Source: Bacteroidales bacterium UBA5507
GTDB lineage: Bacteria > Bacteroidota > Bacteroidia > Bacteroidales > Lentimicrobiaceae
Assembly: GCA_002426195.1 (NCBI GenBank)
Contig: DIOT01000047.1
Coordinates: 228,303-292,302, forward strand
Direction of reading: 5' to 3'
Length of the DNA: 64,000 nt
Positions 52,014 to 61,500 of this stretch are shown in pieces. Position 1 is the stretch's first letter, and every line of letters starts with the position of its first letter. A model generated the notes under the pieces. That model searched no databases, was not told where the DNA came from, and worked only from the letters and a program-made list of their open reading frames with translations. The position numbers and the translations under genes were made by a program.

Positions 52014-52748
52014 ATGAAAATTAAATTAACCATTCTGTTATCGGTTATTATACTTGTCTTTTCATTTGAAGTTTCGGCTCAAAGAAAAAAGGACAATAAG
52101 AAATCTGAAACTAGTGAGCAATCAATAAAGATGGCCACATACAATGACAGTATAAGCTATATCCTGGGGCATGATATTGGTAACAACCTTAAAATGAACG
52201 ACATTCAGATTAACGCTGAGTTTTTCAATATTGGAGTAGCAAATGGACTTGCAGGAAACGATTCTTTAATTAGTGACGAACTAACAAGTGCAATCATGGT
52301 GAAATTTCAACAGGAAATGATGGCCAGGAGAGAACAGCAACAAGCCGAGCAATTGGTTCTCGAGAAAGCAAAAGGAGCGGCCTTCTTAGCTGAAAACAAA
52401 ACAAAGCCTGGTGTAATTGAAACTGAAAGCGGACTGCAATATCAAGTAATTACTGAAGGTAGTGGGGAAAATCCTGCAGAGACAGATGTTGTTGAAGTTC
52501 ATTACACAGGGAAACTAATCGACGGATCAGTATTTGATTCTTCAGTTGATAGAGGAGAACCAATCAAATTCCCTTTAAATCAGGTAATAAAAGGATGGAC
52601 AGAAGGTGTTAAACTTATGAAGCCGGGTGCCAAATACACTTTTTTCATTCCATCGGAACTCGGGTATGGTGATAGGTCAACCGGACCAATTCCAGCCGGC
52701 TCAACATTAATCTTTGAAGTTGAACTAATATCAATAGAGAAGCAATAA
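52014..52748 (+). CDS. Exported FKBP-type peptidyl-prolyl isomerase
   Basis: A 244-residue FkpA/Mip-like isomerase. A signal peptide ends VSAQ. The N-terminal dimerisation helices (about 40-125) precede the FKBP domain (about 140-244): VVEVHYTGKLIDGSVFDSS, PIKFPLNQVIKGWTEGVKLM, and YGDRSTGPIPAGSTLIFEVEL. It likely helps fold periplasmic or outer-membrane proteins. A terminator follows at 52775-52811. Confidence 0.92.
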   Translation: MKIKLTILLSVIILVFSFEVSAQRKKDNKKSETSEQSIKMATYNDSISYILGHDIGNNLKMNDIQINAEFFNIGVANGLAGNDSLISDELTSAIMVKFQQEMMARREQQQAEQLVLEKAKGAAFLAENKTKPGVIETESGLQYQVITEGSGENPAETDVVEVHYTGKLIDGSVFDSSVDRGEPIKFPLNQVIKGWTEGVKLMKPGAKYTFFIPSELGYGDRSTGPIPAGSTLIFEVELISIEKQ

Positions 52749-52774
52749 AGAGACATTATAAATCAAAATAACTT

Positions 52775-52811
52775 AAGCGGGGGATAAATTACTAATTTTC
52801 TCCGCTTTTTT
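52775..52811 (+). terminator. Intrinsic terminator after the FKBP gene
   Basis: Stem AAGCGG/CCGCTT (52775-52780 with 52802-52807), extended by an imperfect GGA/TCT pairing, followed by a run of six T. It separates this gene from dnaB. Confidence 0.6.
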
Positions 52812-52919
52812 AATCACTACGGTTAATTTAGGAATACTTCATATTCATCATAAAACTATTATAGTTAGCTGTTGATAAATATATAGACAGTATCTTTTTT
52901 AAAAACAAAAGTTGTTAGT

Positions 52920-52927
52920 TAACTTTG
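52920..52927 (+). promoter_or_regulatory. Minus-7 promoter element TAACTTTG of dnaB
   Basis: Exact TAnnTTTG match only four bases before the dnaB ATG at 52932, predicting a transcription start at or in the start codon. Confidence 0.5.
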
Positions 52928-52931
52928 GTCA

Positions 52932-54452
52932 ATGGAAGAAAGCAAACCAAAATTCAAAGAATCACCCAGGCTCAAGGTCGGTAAACCTGATATATTTACT
53001 CATGGGAAGTTACCTCCTCAGGCTGTTGATCTGGAGGAGGCTGTTTTAGGAGCCATAATGCTTGAGAAAGATGCACTTGCATCAATCATTGACATTATTC
53101 GACCTCAGGCTTTTTACAAAGAGGCCCATCAGATTATTTTTTCTGCAATCACACGCTTATTTGCAAAAACAGAGCCGGTTGATATCCTTACAGTTACAAA
53201 TGAGTTAAAATTTTCTGGTGAACTAGAAATAGTTGGTGGTCCGTTTTACATTGCCCAACTCACAAACAGGGTTGCATCCTCTGCTAATACTGAATTTCAT
53301 ACAAGAATTATCATACAGAAGTTCATTCAACGGGAATTGATCAGAATTTCATCCGAGATAATTCATGATGCTTATGAAGACACAACAGATGTTTTTAAAC
53401 TCCTGGACAAAGCAGAAAACCAACTATTTAATGTAAGCGAAGATAACCTCAGACGAAATTATGTTAACATGCAGTCGCTTGTTAGCAATGCTGTTGAGCA
53501 AATTAAAGCAGCAAGAAATAACCAGAACACTTTTACCGGAGTAGCTTCAGGATTTACTTCATTAGACAGAGTAACGTCTGGTTGGCAGCCGTCAGATCTT
53601 ATTGTAATTGCAGCACGACCTGGTATGGGTAAAACAGCATTCGTACTTACTATTGCCCGAAATGCTGCAGTTGACTTTAAGGAACCAGTTGCTATCTTTT
53701 CACTTGAAATGTCTTCTGTATCTCTTGTAACACGTTTGATTTCGGCTGAAGCTCAAATACCGGGAGATAGTTTAAGAAAAGGGGACTTATCAGCTGATCA
53801 ATGGAGTTCTTTAAATTACAATATCTCAAATCTGATTAATGCTCCTTTGTACATCGATGATACCCCTTCCCTATCAGTGTTCGACCTTCGGGCCAAAGCC
53901 CGAAGATTGAAGGCTCAGCATAAAATTAAAATGATTATCATTGACTACATACAATTGATGACATTAGGAGTTGAGAAAAACCAAGGAAACAGAGAACAAG
54001 AGATAAGTCAAATCTCTCGTTCACTCAAGAGTCTTGCAAAAGAACTCAATATCCCGGTTATCGCACTCTCTCAGTTGAACAGATCTGTTGAAACCCGACC
54101 TAATAAAAAACCATTACTTTCTGACCTTAGGGAATCAGGAGCAATTGAACAGGATGCGGATATGGTTCTATTCATATACCGACCGGAATATTATAAGCTT
54201 GACGCAGGTCCTGAATCTCAGCATCCGCCGGGATATGCAGAAATAAGTATCGCGAAGCATCGTAATGGTTCTCTTGAGGACGTTGGACTAAGGTTCATTA
54301 ATAAGTATGCTAAATTTACTGATGAGGGTTATCAGGAAGAAACAGCCCTGCATACACTACCTCCATCAAAATCAATGATTATCCCATCAAAGATGAACAA
54401 TGACGATGATTACATTGCCCGACCTGATCCCAATGGTAACAATAAATTCTAA
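52932..54452 (+). CDS. dnaB: Replicative DNA helicase
   Basis: A 506-residue DnaB. The N-terminal domain begins PPQAVDLEEAVLGAIMLEKDALASI; the RecA-like C-terminal domain has Walker A ARPGMGKTAF (about 228-237), EMSSVSLVTRLISAE, Walker B MIIIDYIQLM and the LSQLNRSVE and DLRESGAIEQDAD motifs. No intein. The start codon lies directly behind a promoter motif. A DciA-like protein, the likely loader type, is encoded at 29543. Confidence 0.95.
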   Translation: MEESKPKFKESPRLKVGKPDIFTHGKLPPQAVDLEEAVLGAIMLEKDALASIIDIIRPQAFYKEAHQIIFSAITRLFAKTEPVDILTVTNELKFSGELEIVGGPFYIAQLTNRVASSANTEFHTRIIIQKFIQRELIRISSEIIHDAYEDTTDVFKLLDKAENQLFNVSEDNLRRNYVNMQSLVSNAVEQIKAARNNQNTFTGVASGFTSLDRVTSGWQPSDLIVIAARPGMGKTAFVLTIARNAAVDFKEPVAIFSLEMSSVSLVTRLISAEAQIPGDSLRKGDLSADQWSSLNYNISNLINAPLYIDDTPSLSVFDLRAKARRLKAQHKIKMIIIDYIQLMTLGVEKNQGNREQEISQISRSLKSLAKELNIPVIALSQLNRSVETRPNKKPLLSDLRESGAIEQDADMVLFIYRPEYYKLDAGPESQHPPGYAEISIAKHRNGSLEDVGLRFINKYAKFTDEGYQEETALHTLPPSKSMIIPSKMNNDDDYIARPDPNGNNKF

Positions 54453-54507
54453 GAGCTATGTAACAATAATTACCTTCAGTCGTTTATTTGATTCTAATTG
54501 AACTATA

Positions 54508-55764
54508 ATGCGTAAGTTGCTTTTAACTCTAAGTTTTCTGGTTGCTTTTAGTCAGATTCATGCTGCCTATATGTTAATACCAATGGATAGGCAGCAGAAG
54601 AACCATCTCAAAGCTTATGGATTGACTTACTGGGTTCTTACCCAAAATGTCGAGATAAGTTGGTTACTCAATTACAGAGGTGGTAGTTTTATGTTTCAAC
54701 ACCATTCAATTCTCGAAAATGAAGCACGAATTCGTGGTATATCCTATGAGATAATTGCTGATGTTCAGGCTGCTTCTATACTCAATGAAATTGCCGATCC
54801 GCAGTCGAATATGGACGAAATGAAACTTCAAAAAGCTCCGAGAATTGCTGTGTATACTCCTAAAAGTAAACTTCCATGGGATGATGCAGTTACTCTTGCC
54901 CTTACCTATGCCGAAGTACCATATGACATTGTATATGATGAAGAAGTGATTGGTGGGTCACTACCATTATATGACTGGCTTCATCTTCATCATGAAGATT
55001 TTACAGGTCAATTCGGCAAGTTCTGGGCAGCATATCGGACAGCTCAATGGTATATTGAAGATGTGAGGACTACTGAATCAATGGCTCAAAGGCTTGGTTT
55101 TTCTAAAGTTTCTGATCTTAAACGTGCTGTGGCTAAAAAAATTAGAGAATTTACTGCAGGAGGAGGGTATCTTTTTGCCATGTGCTCAGCACCGGATAGT
55201 TACGATGTAGCACTTGCTGCCGAACACATTGATATCTGTGACGTTATGTTCGACGGTGATCCCTCTCAACAAGATGCCAACGATCATCTAAACTATGATA
55301 ACTGCTTTGCTTTTACTGGCTTCAGTGTGGTTTTAAATCCCTATGAATACGAAATCTCAAATATTGATGTCAGTACAACTCGCAGAGTTTCAATAGCGGA
55401 TGACTTTTTTACACTTTTTGAATTCTCAGCTAAATGGGATCCGGTTCCAACAATGTTAACTCAGAATCACGAAAAAGTAATTAAAGGATTTATGGGTCAG
55501 ACTACAGCATTCAATAAAGATTTTATTAAACCCAATGTAGTTATAATGGGTGAAAATAAATCTGCCAATGAGGCCCGATATATCCATAGCTCATACGGAA
55601 AAGGTACTTGGACCTTTTACGGAGGGCACGATCCAGAAGATTATCAACATCTTGTTGGCGATCCGCCTACTGATCTGAATTTATACCCCAATTCCCCGGG
55701 ATATAGGTTAATACTGAATAATGTACTATTCCCTGCAGCTAAAAAGAAAAAGCAAAAAACATAA
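54508..55764 (+). CDS. Exported class I amidotransferase-like protein (often named asparagine synthetase B)
   Basis: A 418-residue exported protein; the signal peptide ends near IHAAYM. The body contains GGYLFAMCSAPDSYDVAL, in which Cys resembles the nucleophile elbow of class I glutamine amidotransferase-like folds, and RIAVYTPKSKLPWDDAVTLAL. Homologues in Bacteroidota are annotated as asparagine synthetase B, but no ATP-pyrophosphatase domain is present and that name is likely wrong. It is followed with a one-base overlap by the TonB receptor. It probably acts at the cell surface or in the periplasm; the substrate is unknown. Confidence 0.7.
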   Translation: MRKLLLTLSFLVAFSQIHAAYMLIPMDRQQKNHLKAYGLTYWVLTQNVEISWLLNYRGGSFMFQHHSILENEARIRGISYEIIADVQAASILNEIADPQSNMDEMKLQKAPRIAVYTPKSKLPWDDAVTLALTYAEVPYDIVYDEEVIGGSLPLYDWLHLHHEDFTGQFGKFWAAYRTAQWYIEDVRTTESMAQRLGFSKVSDLKRAVAKKIREFTAGGGYLFAMCSAPDSYDVALAAEHIDICDVMFDGDPSQQDANDHLNYDNCFAFTGFSVVLNPYEYEISNIDVSTTRRVSIADDFFTLFEFSAKWDPVPTMLTQNHEKVIKGFMGQTTAFNKDFIKPNVVIMGENKSANEARYIHSSYGKGTWTFYGGHDPEDYQHLVGDPPTDLNLYPNSPGYRLILNNVLFPAAKKKKQKT

Positions 55765-58139
55765 TGCAAAAACCACACTTCTCTGGTATCCTTAAAATTA
55801 TATCTCTCATTGGTATAATTTTTCTTTCAAACACAGCGGTGTCACAAAACAAGTATTCTATCAGTGGATACGTAAGAGAAAGCGAAAGCCGGGAATTACT
55901 TCCGGGTGTTAATATTTATATTCCCGCAATAAAAGGTGGTACAATCACAAACAATTATGGCTTCTATTCCCTCACATTACCACAGGGTGATTATGAAGTA
56001 CGATTTTCATTTGTTGGTTTTGATCCTGTTACACTGCAACTATCTCATTATAAGGATACAATTATAAATATTGACTTAAAGAGTATAACTCTTCAGGGTG
56101 TAACTATCTCAGCTGAAAAGTCAGAAAGAATTACTGAAACATCAGAAATAAGTGTCATCTCCCTTCCAATTCAACAAATACGACAAGTTCCGGTATTATT
56201 AGGAGAGAAGGATGTTTTCAAGACAATCCAGTTAATGCCTGGAGTTCAGAAAGGTTCTGAAGGAAATGGTAGTTTATATGTAAGAGGAGGAGGTCCTGAT
56301 CAAAATCTAATTATACTTGATGATGCTCCTGTGTATAATGCTTTTCATTTATTCGGGTTCTTCTCAATTTTTAATGGTGATGCCATTAAAAGTGTGGAGC
56401 TTGTGAAGGGTGGTTTCCCTGCGCGTTTTGGAGGACGTTTGTCTTCTGTTGTTGAAATGACAATGAAAGATGGAAACAGGTCAAAGTTTTCAGGTGAAGC
56501 AGGGATAGGACTAATATCTTCGCGACTGGTGCTTGAAGGTCCTTTCTCAAAAGATAAATCATCATGGATAATTTCAGGCCGCCGAACATATATCGATGTT
56601 CTGGCAAAACCATTCATGAGCAAGGAAGAAAAGGCCGGATATTACTTCTATGATCTGAACGCTAAAGTCAATTATGAATTCGGGTCCCGTGATCGTGTGT
56701 TCCTTAGCGGGTATTTTGGACGTGATAAATTCAGCGTTATTACTGACTATGATACTAAAGAAGAGGGTGGTCTTTATTGGCAAAATGGAACAGGCACCTT
56801 AAGATGGAACCACATATATAACCCGAGAGTTTTTTCGAACACTTCATTGATATACAGCCATTACTCTATTAATTTTTATGACCAGGAGAGTTACAACGAC
56901 GAGAGCTATTCACTTCGTTATACTTCAGGGATTAGAGATCTTACATTAAAGAATGACGTAGAAATTAACTTCTCACCATTCTATAATTTACGAACAGGAC
57001 TTCACCTTATAAACCATCTTTTCACACCTAGCGCAGTAGTTGAAAAAGAGAACACTGATGTACTTTACGACTCAAATGAAAGTGAATACAACTCGCTTGA
57101 AGGTGGCTTATATGTTGAAAACCAATTCTCCATAGGGCAACGAATTAAAGCCAACGCAGGACTCAGATTTAGCAATTTCCTTGCTGATGAAAAACACTAT
57201 TCTGCGTTTGAGCCAAGAATATCAGCGAATCTGATTATTACACAGGGCCTTTCACTTAAAGCAGGATATGCCCAAATGAACCAGTATATTCATCTCTTGA
57301 GTAGTACAGGACTCTCGCTCCCCACTGATTTGTGGGTACCATCAACTGATAGGATTGAACCTCAAAACTCTTCTCAAATTTCTCTAGGCATTGCTAAAGA
57401 CTTTGCAAAAACCGATCTGCAAATTACAATTGAAGGTTATTTTAAAGAGAGTAACAATATTATAGGGTATAAACCAGGGGCAAGTTTCCTTATTATAGAC
57501 GACCCTTCAAATAGTCAGGAATTTACATGGGAAGATAATGTAACTCCGGGTAAAAGTAATTCATATGGCATTGAAACGCTTATACATAAAAAGTCAGGAA
57601 GGTTAAATGGTTGGATAGGATATACATTATCCTGGACAAAGCTCCAATTTGATGAGATAAACTTTGGTAAAGAATTTTGGGCAAGATACGATCGCAGACA
57701 TGACATCTCAATTGTTGGGATATATAGAATCAGTAATGGTGTCAATTTTTCAGCTACCTGGGTTTACGGAACAGGAAATGCAATTACATTACCTGTAGGA
57801 GAATTCCCAGGAATTGAGCATAATCCTTTGACCGATGCCTTAGTCAATTCTGGTCAGCCATTTCCCTATAACTATTTTCCATCAGTAAATGATTATGGTG
57901 AGATGAATACTTTTAGGATGAAACCATACCACCGACTTGATTTCGCATTTCAATTCATTAAAACCAGAGAAAAGTACCAGAGAACATGGGAAATTGGAGC
58001 TTACAACACATATAGCCGGAAAAATCCATTCTTCTATTACATTGACTACGATTATGTTAATAATCAGTCAGTTAGCAAATTAAAGCAGGTGTCAATTTTT
58101 CCAATAATTCCCTCAATCACTTATTCAATAAAGTTCTGA
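55764..58139 (+). CDS. TonB-dependent receptor with carboxypeptidase-regulatory-like domain
   Basis: A 791-residue outer-membrane receptor. A signal peptide ends VSQ, then a carboxypeptidase-regulatory-like domain (about 28-113: YSISGYVRESESRELLPGVNIYIP), the plug (about 120-225, with QVPVLLGEKDVFKTIQLMPGVQ and YVRGGGPDQNLIILDD) and a barrel ending SITYSIKF. It is shorter than SusC. It pairs with the DUF4249 lipoprotein 2 bases downstream, which replaces SusD in such systems. The substrate is unknown. Confidence 0.9.
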   Translation: MQKPHFSGILKIISLIGIIFLSNTAVSQNKYSISGYVRESESRELLPGVNIYIPAIKGGTITNNYGFYSLTLPQGDYEVRFSFVGFDPVTLQLSHYKDTIINIDLKSITLQGVTISAEKSERITETSEISVISLPIQQIRQVPVLLGEKDVFKTIQLMPGVQKGSEGNGSLYVRGGGPDQNLIILDDAPVYNAFHLFGFFSIFNGDAIKSVELVKGGFPARFGGRLSSVVEMTMKDGNRSKFSGEAGIGLISSRLVLEGPFSKDKSSWIISGRRTYIDVLAKPFMSKEEKAGYYFYDLNAKVNYEFGSRDRVFLSGYFGRDKFSVITDYDTKEEGGLYWQNGTGTLRWNHIYNPRVFSNTSLIYSHYSINFYDQESYNDESYSLRYTSGIRDLTLKNDVEINFSPFYNLRTGLHLINHLFTPSAVVEKENTDVLYDSNESEYNSLEGGLYVENQFSIGQRIKANAGLRFSNFLADEKHYSAFEPRISANLIITQGLSLKAGYAQMNQYIHLLSSTGLSLPTDLWVPSTDRIEPQNSSQISLGIAKDFAKTDLQITIEGYFKESNNIIGYKPGASFLIIDDPSNSQEFTWEDNVTPGKSNSYGIETLIHKKSGRLNGWIGYTLSWTKLQFDEINFGKEFWARYDRRHDISIVGIYRISNGVNFSATWVYGTGNAITLPVGEFPGIEHNPLTDALVNSGQPFPYNYFPSVNDYGEMNTFRMKPYHRLDFAFQFIKTREKYQRTWEIGAYNTYSRKNPFFYYIDYDYVNNQSVSKLKQVSIFPIIPSITYSIKF

Positions 58140-58141
58140 CA

Positions 58142-59020
58142 ATGAAATTCTCAGCATATATAATACTCACCTTGTTTATAATGGCATTTGCAGGATGCGA
58201 GAGTATGATTACGGATGTTGAAATTGAAACACCTAAACCTAAGATTGTTGTAATCGGCTTTGTTTCACCTGATTCGCCTTATAACTCTCTTAAAATTTAT
58301 GAGAGTAGACCTCTGTACTCCCCTCTTCCTTCTGGTTCAGAAGATTTCCCCGTAATTACAAATGCAACTGTCATTATTTATAGTGATAACGATTCTGCAA
58401 TTATGAATTACAATCAACAATATAATGATTATAGGATTAGCCAGGATGCGATGCCCATTATAAAAGGTAGAACGTACAATTTAAAAGTAACAACTCCTAA
58501 AGGCTATTATGCAACTTCATCTTGTACTGTTCCAAACAACGAACCTCCAGTACTTGAGATAGTTGGTATTGACACTATTAGCAAAGAAGAGGGTTGGGAT
58601 CCATCTGTATGGGTATACCAATTAAGAGCAAGGGCACAATTTAAAGACTGGGAGGGAGAAGGCCATTTCTACAGAGTTGCTGCGGGACAGATGAACTGGA
58701 TTGATGGAGAGCAACCTTATCAATACTCATATGATATAGGTCTTTCCAGAGGCTCATCTCTTTCATCAGATAAAAACAACGATGGCAATACTTATGCAAT
58801 AACTACGAATGATTTCATGGCTCAGACGGGTGAAAGTATAAGGTTGTATTTCACCATTTCAATAACCGACAGTCACTATTATAATTACCATAAAACCCTA
58901 ATGAACTTTGAAGGCGATAATCCATTCGCTGAACCTACAACTATATACAGCAATATTGAAGGTGGCTTGGGAGTGTTTTCATCCTATATACAGGATGATA
59001 TTATTTATGATATAAGGTAG
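58142..59020 (+). CDS. DUF4249-family lipoprotein
   Basis: A 292-residue lipoprotein with lipobox FAGC at about residues 16-19. The family (DUF4249) is found beside TonB receptors in Bacteroidota: visible segments are IVVIGFVSPDSPYNSLKIYESRPL and TTPKGYYATSSCTVP. It presumably forms an outer-membrane complex with the receptor encoded upstream. The gene is last in a three-gene operon and converges on folA. Confidence 0.85.
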   Translation: MKFSAYIILTLFIMAFAGCESMITDVEIETPKPKIVVIGFVSPDSPYNSLKIYESRPLYSPLPSGSEDFPVITNATVIIYSDNDSAIMNYNQQYNDYRISQDAMPIIKGRTYNLKVTTPKGYYATSSCTVPNNEPPVLEIVGIDTISKEEGWDPSVWVYQLRARAQFKDWEGEGHFYRVAAGQMNWIDGEQPYQYSYDIGLSRGSSLSSDKNNDGNTYAITTNDFMAQTGESIRLYFTISITDSHYYNYHKTLMNFEGDNPFAEPTTIYSNIEGGLGVFSSYIQDDIIYDIR

Positions 59021-59036
59021 TCTTTTACTGTCAGTA

Positions 59037-59528
59037 TTAGATTTTTCTAATGTAGGTAATGTAAGAATAATCGAATCCAAGATCTCCTGTATCAAAGAAA
59101 TCCTCTCTTTCTACCTCTTTCCATTCAGTAAAATCAATCTTCGGAAAGAAAGTATCAGCAGCAAAATCCCTATGCACTATTGTAAGCAATAACTTATTTG
59201 CATATGGAAGGAATGCTTCATAAATCTGAGCACCTCCTATAATAAAATTTTCCTTATCGCTACTGAACATTGTAATGGCTTGCTCTACAGAATTTGCAAC
59301 TTTACATCCTTCAAGTTCAATGTTCTTTCTTGTCATAACAATGTTAGTCCTTCCTATTAAAGGCTTTCTGGGAAGAGACTCATATGTTGACATTCCCATC
59401 ACTATAATGTGTCCTATTGTGATACTTTTAAACCTTTTTAAATCAGCAGGAATGTGCCACAACAATTTATTTTCACATCCAATGGCATTGTTTTGAGCAA
59501 TAGCCACAATTATAGTTATAGGTTTCAT
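59037..59528 (-). CDS. folA: Dihydrofolate reductase
   Basis: A 163-residue NADPH-dependent enzyme that regenerates tetrahydrofolate. Visible family motifs are IAQNNAIGCENKLLWHIPADLKRFKSITIGHIIVMG (about 9-44) and FIIGGAQIYEAFLP. Length is normal. It follows thyA after 27 bases; together they form the dTMP cycle, and hydE lies upstream in the same direction. Confidence 0.95.
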   Translation of the reverse strand: MKPITIIVAIAQNNAIGCENKLLWHIPADLKRFKSITIGHIIVMGMSTYESLPRKPLIGRTNIVMTRKNIELEGCKVANSVEQAITMFSSDKENFIIGGAQIYEAFLPYANKLLLTIVHRDFAADTFFPKIDFTEWKEVEREDFFDTGDLGFDYSYITYIRKI

Positions 59529-59555
59529 TAAAAGTAGAATTTATCAAAATGATTA

Positions 59556-60350
59556 CTAAACAGATACAGAAGCTTTTATAGCTGGATGCGGATCATAATT
59601 CTCCAGTTTAAAGTCTTCATATTTGAATTCGTTAATGCTTTTGATTTCAGGATTAATGTTCATCTTGGGTAGAGGCTTAAAATCTCTGCTCAACTGTAAT
59701 TTAACCTGGTCCATATGATTGCGATAGATGTGTGCATCACCAAAAGTGTGAATAAAATCACCTGGTTTCAAACCAGTAACCTGCGCAATCATCATTGTAA
59801 GTAGTGAGTATGAAGCAATGTTAAAAGGTACACCTAGAAATATATCAGCACTTCTTTGATACAACTGACATGACAATTTGCCGGAGGCAACATAAAACTG
59901 AAAAAGAATATGGCATGGAGGCAAAGCCATTTCGCTTAGCTCACCAGGATTCCAGGCAGTAACAAGATGCCTTCGGGAATCGGGATTCTTCTTAATACTT
60001 TCGATAACCTCAGCTATCTGATCGATAATTTCTCCATTAGGTGATTTCCAGGACCGCCATTGATGCCCGTATATTGGACCCAAATTACCATCAGCATCAG
60101 CCCATTCATCCCAAATAGTAACCTTATTCTCATGAAGATATGTGAGGTTAGTTTCACCCTTCAAAAACCATAAAAGCTCGTGAATAATAGATTTAAGATG
60201 GACTTTTTTTGTGGTGAGCAGAGGAAATCCTTCTCCAAGGTCAAACCTCATCTGATAACCAAAAACACTAATTGTGCCTGTATTCGTTCTGTCTTCTTTA
60301 TTTATTCCATGATCGAGCACATGCTTAAGCAGATCGTGATATTGCTTCAT
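59556..60350 (-). CDS. thyA: Thymidylate synthase
   Basis: A 264-residue enzyme, the same length as E. coli ThyA, converting dUMP to dTMP with methylene-tetrahydrofolate. The nucleophile is Cys146 in LPPCH; RTNTGT, WDEWAD and the QLYQRSADIFLGVPFNIASY block are present. It starts 18 bases after hydE and is followed by folA. Confidence 0.97.
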   Translation of the reverse strand: MKQYHDLLKHVLDHGINKEDRTNTGTISVFGYQMRFDLGEGFPLLTTKKVHLKSIIHELLWFLKGETNLTYLHENKVTIWDEWADADGNLGPIYGHQWRSWKSPNGEIIDQIAEVIESIKKNPDSRRHLVTAWNPGELSEMALPPCHILFQFYVASGKLSCQLYQRSADIFLGVPFNIASYSLLTMMIAQVTGLKPGDFIHTFGDAHIYRNHMDQVKLQLSRDFKPLPKMNINPEIKSINEFKYEDFKLENYDPHPAIKASVSV

Positions 60351-60368
60351 AAATGAACTTAGTAGTCG

Positions 60369-61448
60369 TTAGTGTCTATTTTTGAAATGTGTTGAATCGC
60401 CCCATTCACTATAGCCTATTCTATTGCCAGAAAGCTTTATGCGAGCTTCAAGGCAATTTGTACAGTCAGCTGCTTCTTCATCAGTACATGGCTTATTTTC
60501 GTAGAGTTTATAATTATTACGATACAAACCAGGAGTAATGTTAGGCATAATAATATTTGCGCCAATTTTAAGAGCTTTCTCCCGACCTATTGGATCAATT
60601 GCCTGGAGAGCGGTTGCAGAAGCGATATTTATATCTTTCATTATGATCCTAAGAACAGCTATCATTTTTAAGGAAAGGGTAAATCTCTCTTCCAGTGGCA
60701 GTAACTGATCACGGTATTCCCAAAGAGGAGTATCCTGGTGCTCTATATAGGGCCCCATCCCACACATATCAATATCTCTTTCCTTCATAAACAGAATATC
60801 ATTGGCAAGATCTTCGGATGTCTGAAAAGGTAAACCTATCATCACTCCTGTGCCAACTTGATAACCTGCAACCTTAAGACTATTTAAAGCTTCCAGTCTC
60901 TTTTCAAAATCATGCATTGTATTTCCAGGGTGTATTTTATAGTACAATTCCCTGTTCGAAGATTCTATACGCAGAAGATATCTATGAGCACCTGCATCGA
61001 ACCATCTTTTATAAGTATCAAGAGACTGCTCTCCAACTGAAAGTGTGATTCCTAATTTATCGTCTGAAACTCTTTTAATTTCCTTTACCAGACGTTCAAT
61101 ACGATTAACGAAAGCCCTTGCAAAGAGTTCTCCTCCCTGTAAAACGACAGAGCCATATTTGTTCTCGTAAGCAAATCGAGCTGCATCTAATATTTCTTCG
61201 TCGCTTAGATTATAGCGTACAGTCTTTTTATTTCCTTTCCGAATACCGCAGTAATAACAGTTTTTACTGCAAATATTAGAAAATTCAATTAAGCCCCTAA
61301 AGTAGACTATATTGCCTATATATTTCTCCTTAATTGAAGTAGAATGATTAAAGAGCATATTCATATCAGCCCCTTTACTTTCCAGTAATGTGATGATATC
61401 TTGCTTTGTAAGGTTATCTTTTAGAAAAATAGAATTAAATACACTCAT
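60369..61448 (-). CDS. hydE: [FeFe]-hydrogenase maturase HydE, radical SAM
   Basis: A 359-residue radical SAM enzyme that takes part in building the H-cluster of [FeFe]-hydrogenase. The iron-sulfur triad is CSKNCYYC (Cys60, 64, 67), and the body follows HydE, with YRMTPEE-like NLSDEEIL and HPGNTMHDFEKRLEALNSLK. The C-terminal Cys321-x7-Cys329-x2-Cys332 matches the second cluster of HydE. I use the ATG at 61446-61448; a TTG 15 bases upstream is at the predicted transcription start. HydF, HydG and a hydrogenase are not in this window. Confidence 0.88.
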   Translation of the reverse strand: MSVFNSIFLKDNLTKQDIITLLESKGADMNMLFNHSTSIKEKYIGNIVYFRGLIEFSNICSKNCYYCGIRKGNKKTVRYNLSDEEILDAARFAYENKYGSVVLQGGELFARAFVNRIERLVKEIKRVSDDKLGITLSVGEQSLDTYKRWFDAGAHRYLLRIESSNRELYYKIHPGNTMHDFEKRLEALNSLKVAGYQVGTGVMIGLPFQTSEDLANDILFMKERDIDMCGMGPYIEHQDTPLWEYRDQLLPLEERFTLSLKMIAVLRIIMKDINIASATALQAIDPIGREKALKIGANIIMPNITPGLYRNNYKLYENKPCTDEEAADCTNCLEARIKLSGNRIGYSEWGDSTHFKNRH

Positions 61449-61470
61449 TGCGTTATATAACAAATGATTG

Positions 61471-61478
61471 CAAAGGTA
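61471..61478 (-). promoter_or_regulatory. Minus-7 promoter element TACCTTTG of hydE-thyA-folA
   Basis: Exact TAnnTTTG match 22 bases upstream of the hydE ATG. No other promoter match was seen before thyA or folA. Confidence 0.5.
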
Positions 61479-61500
61479 AGCTTAAAAACAATGATAATTG

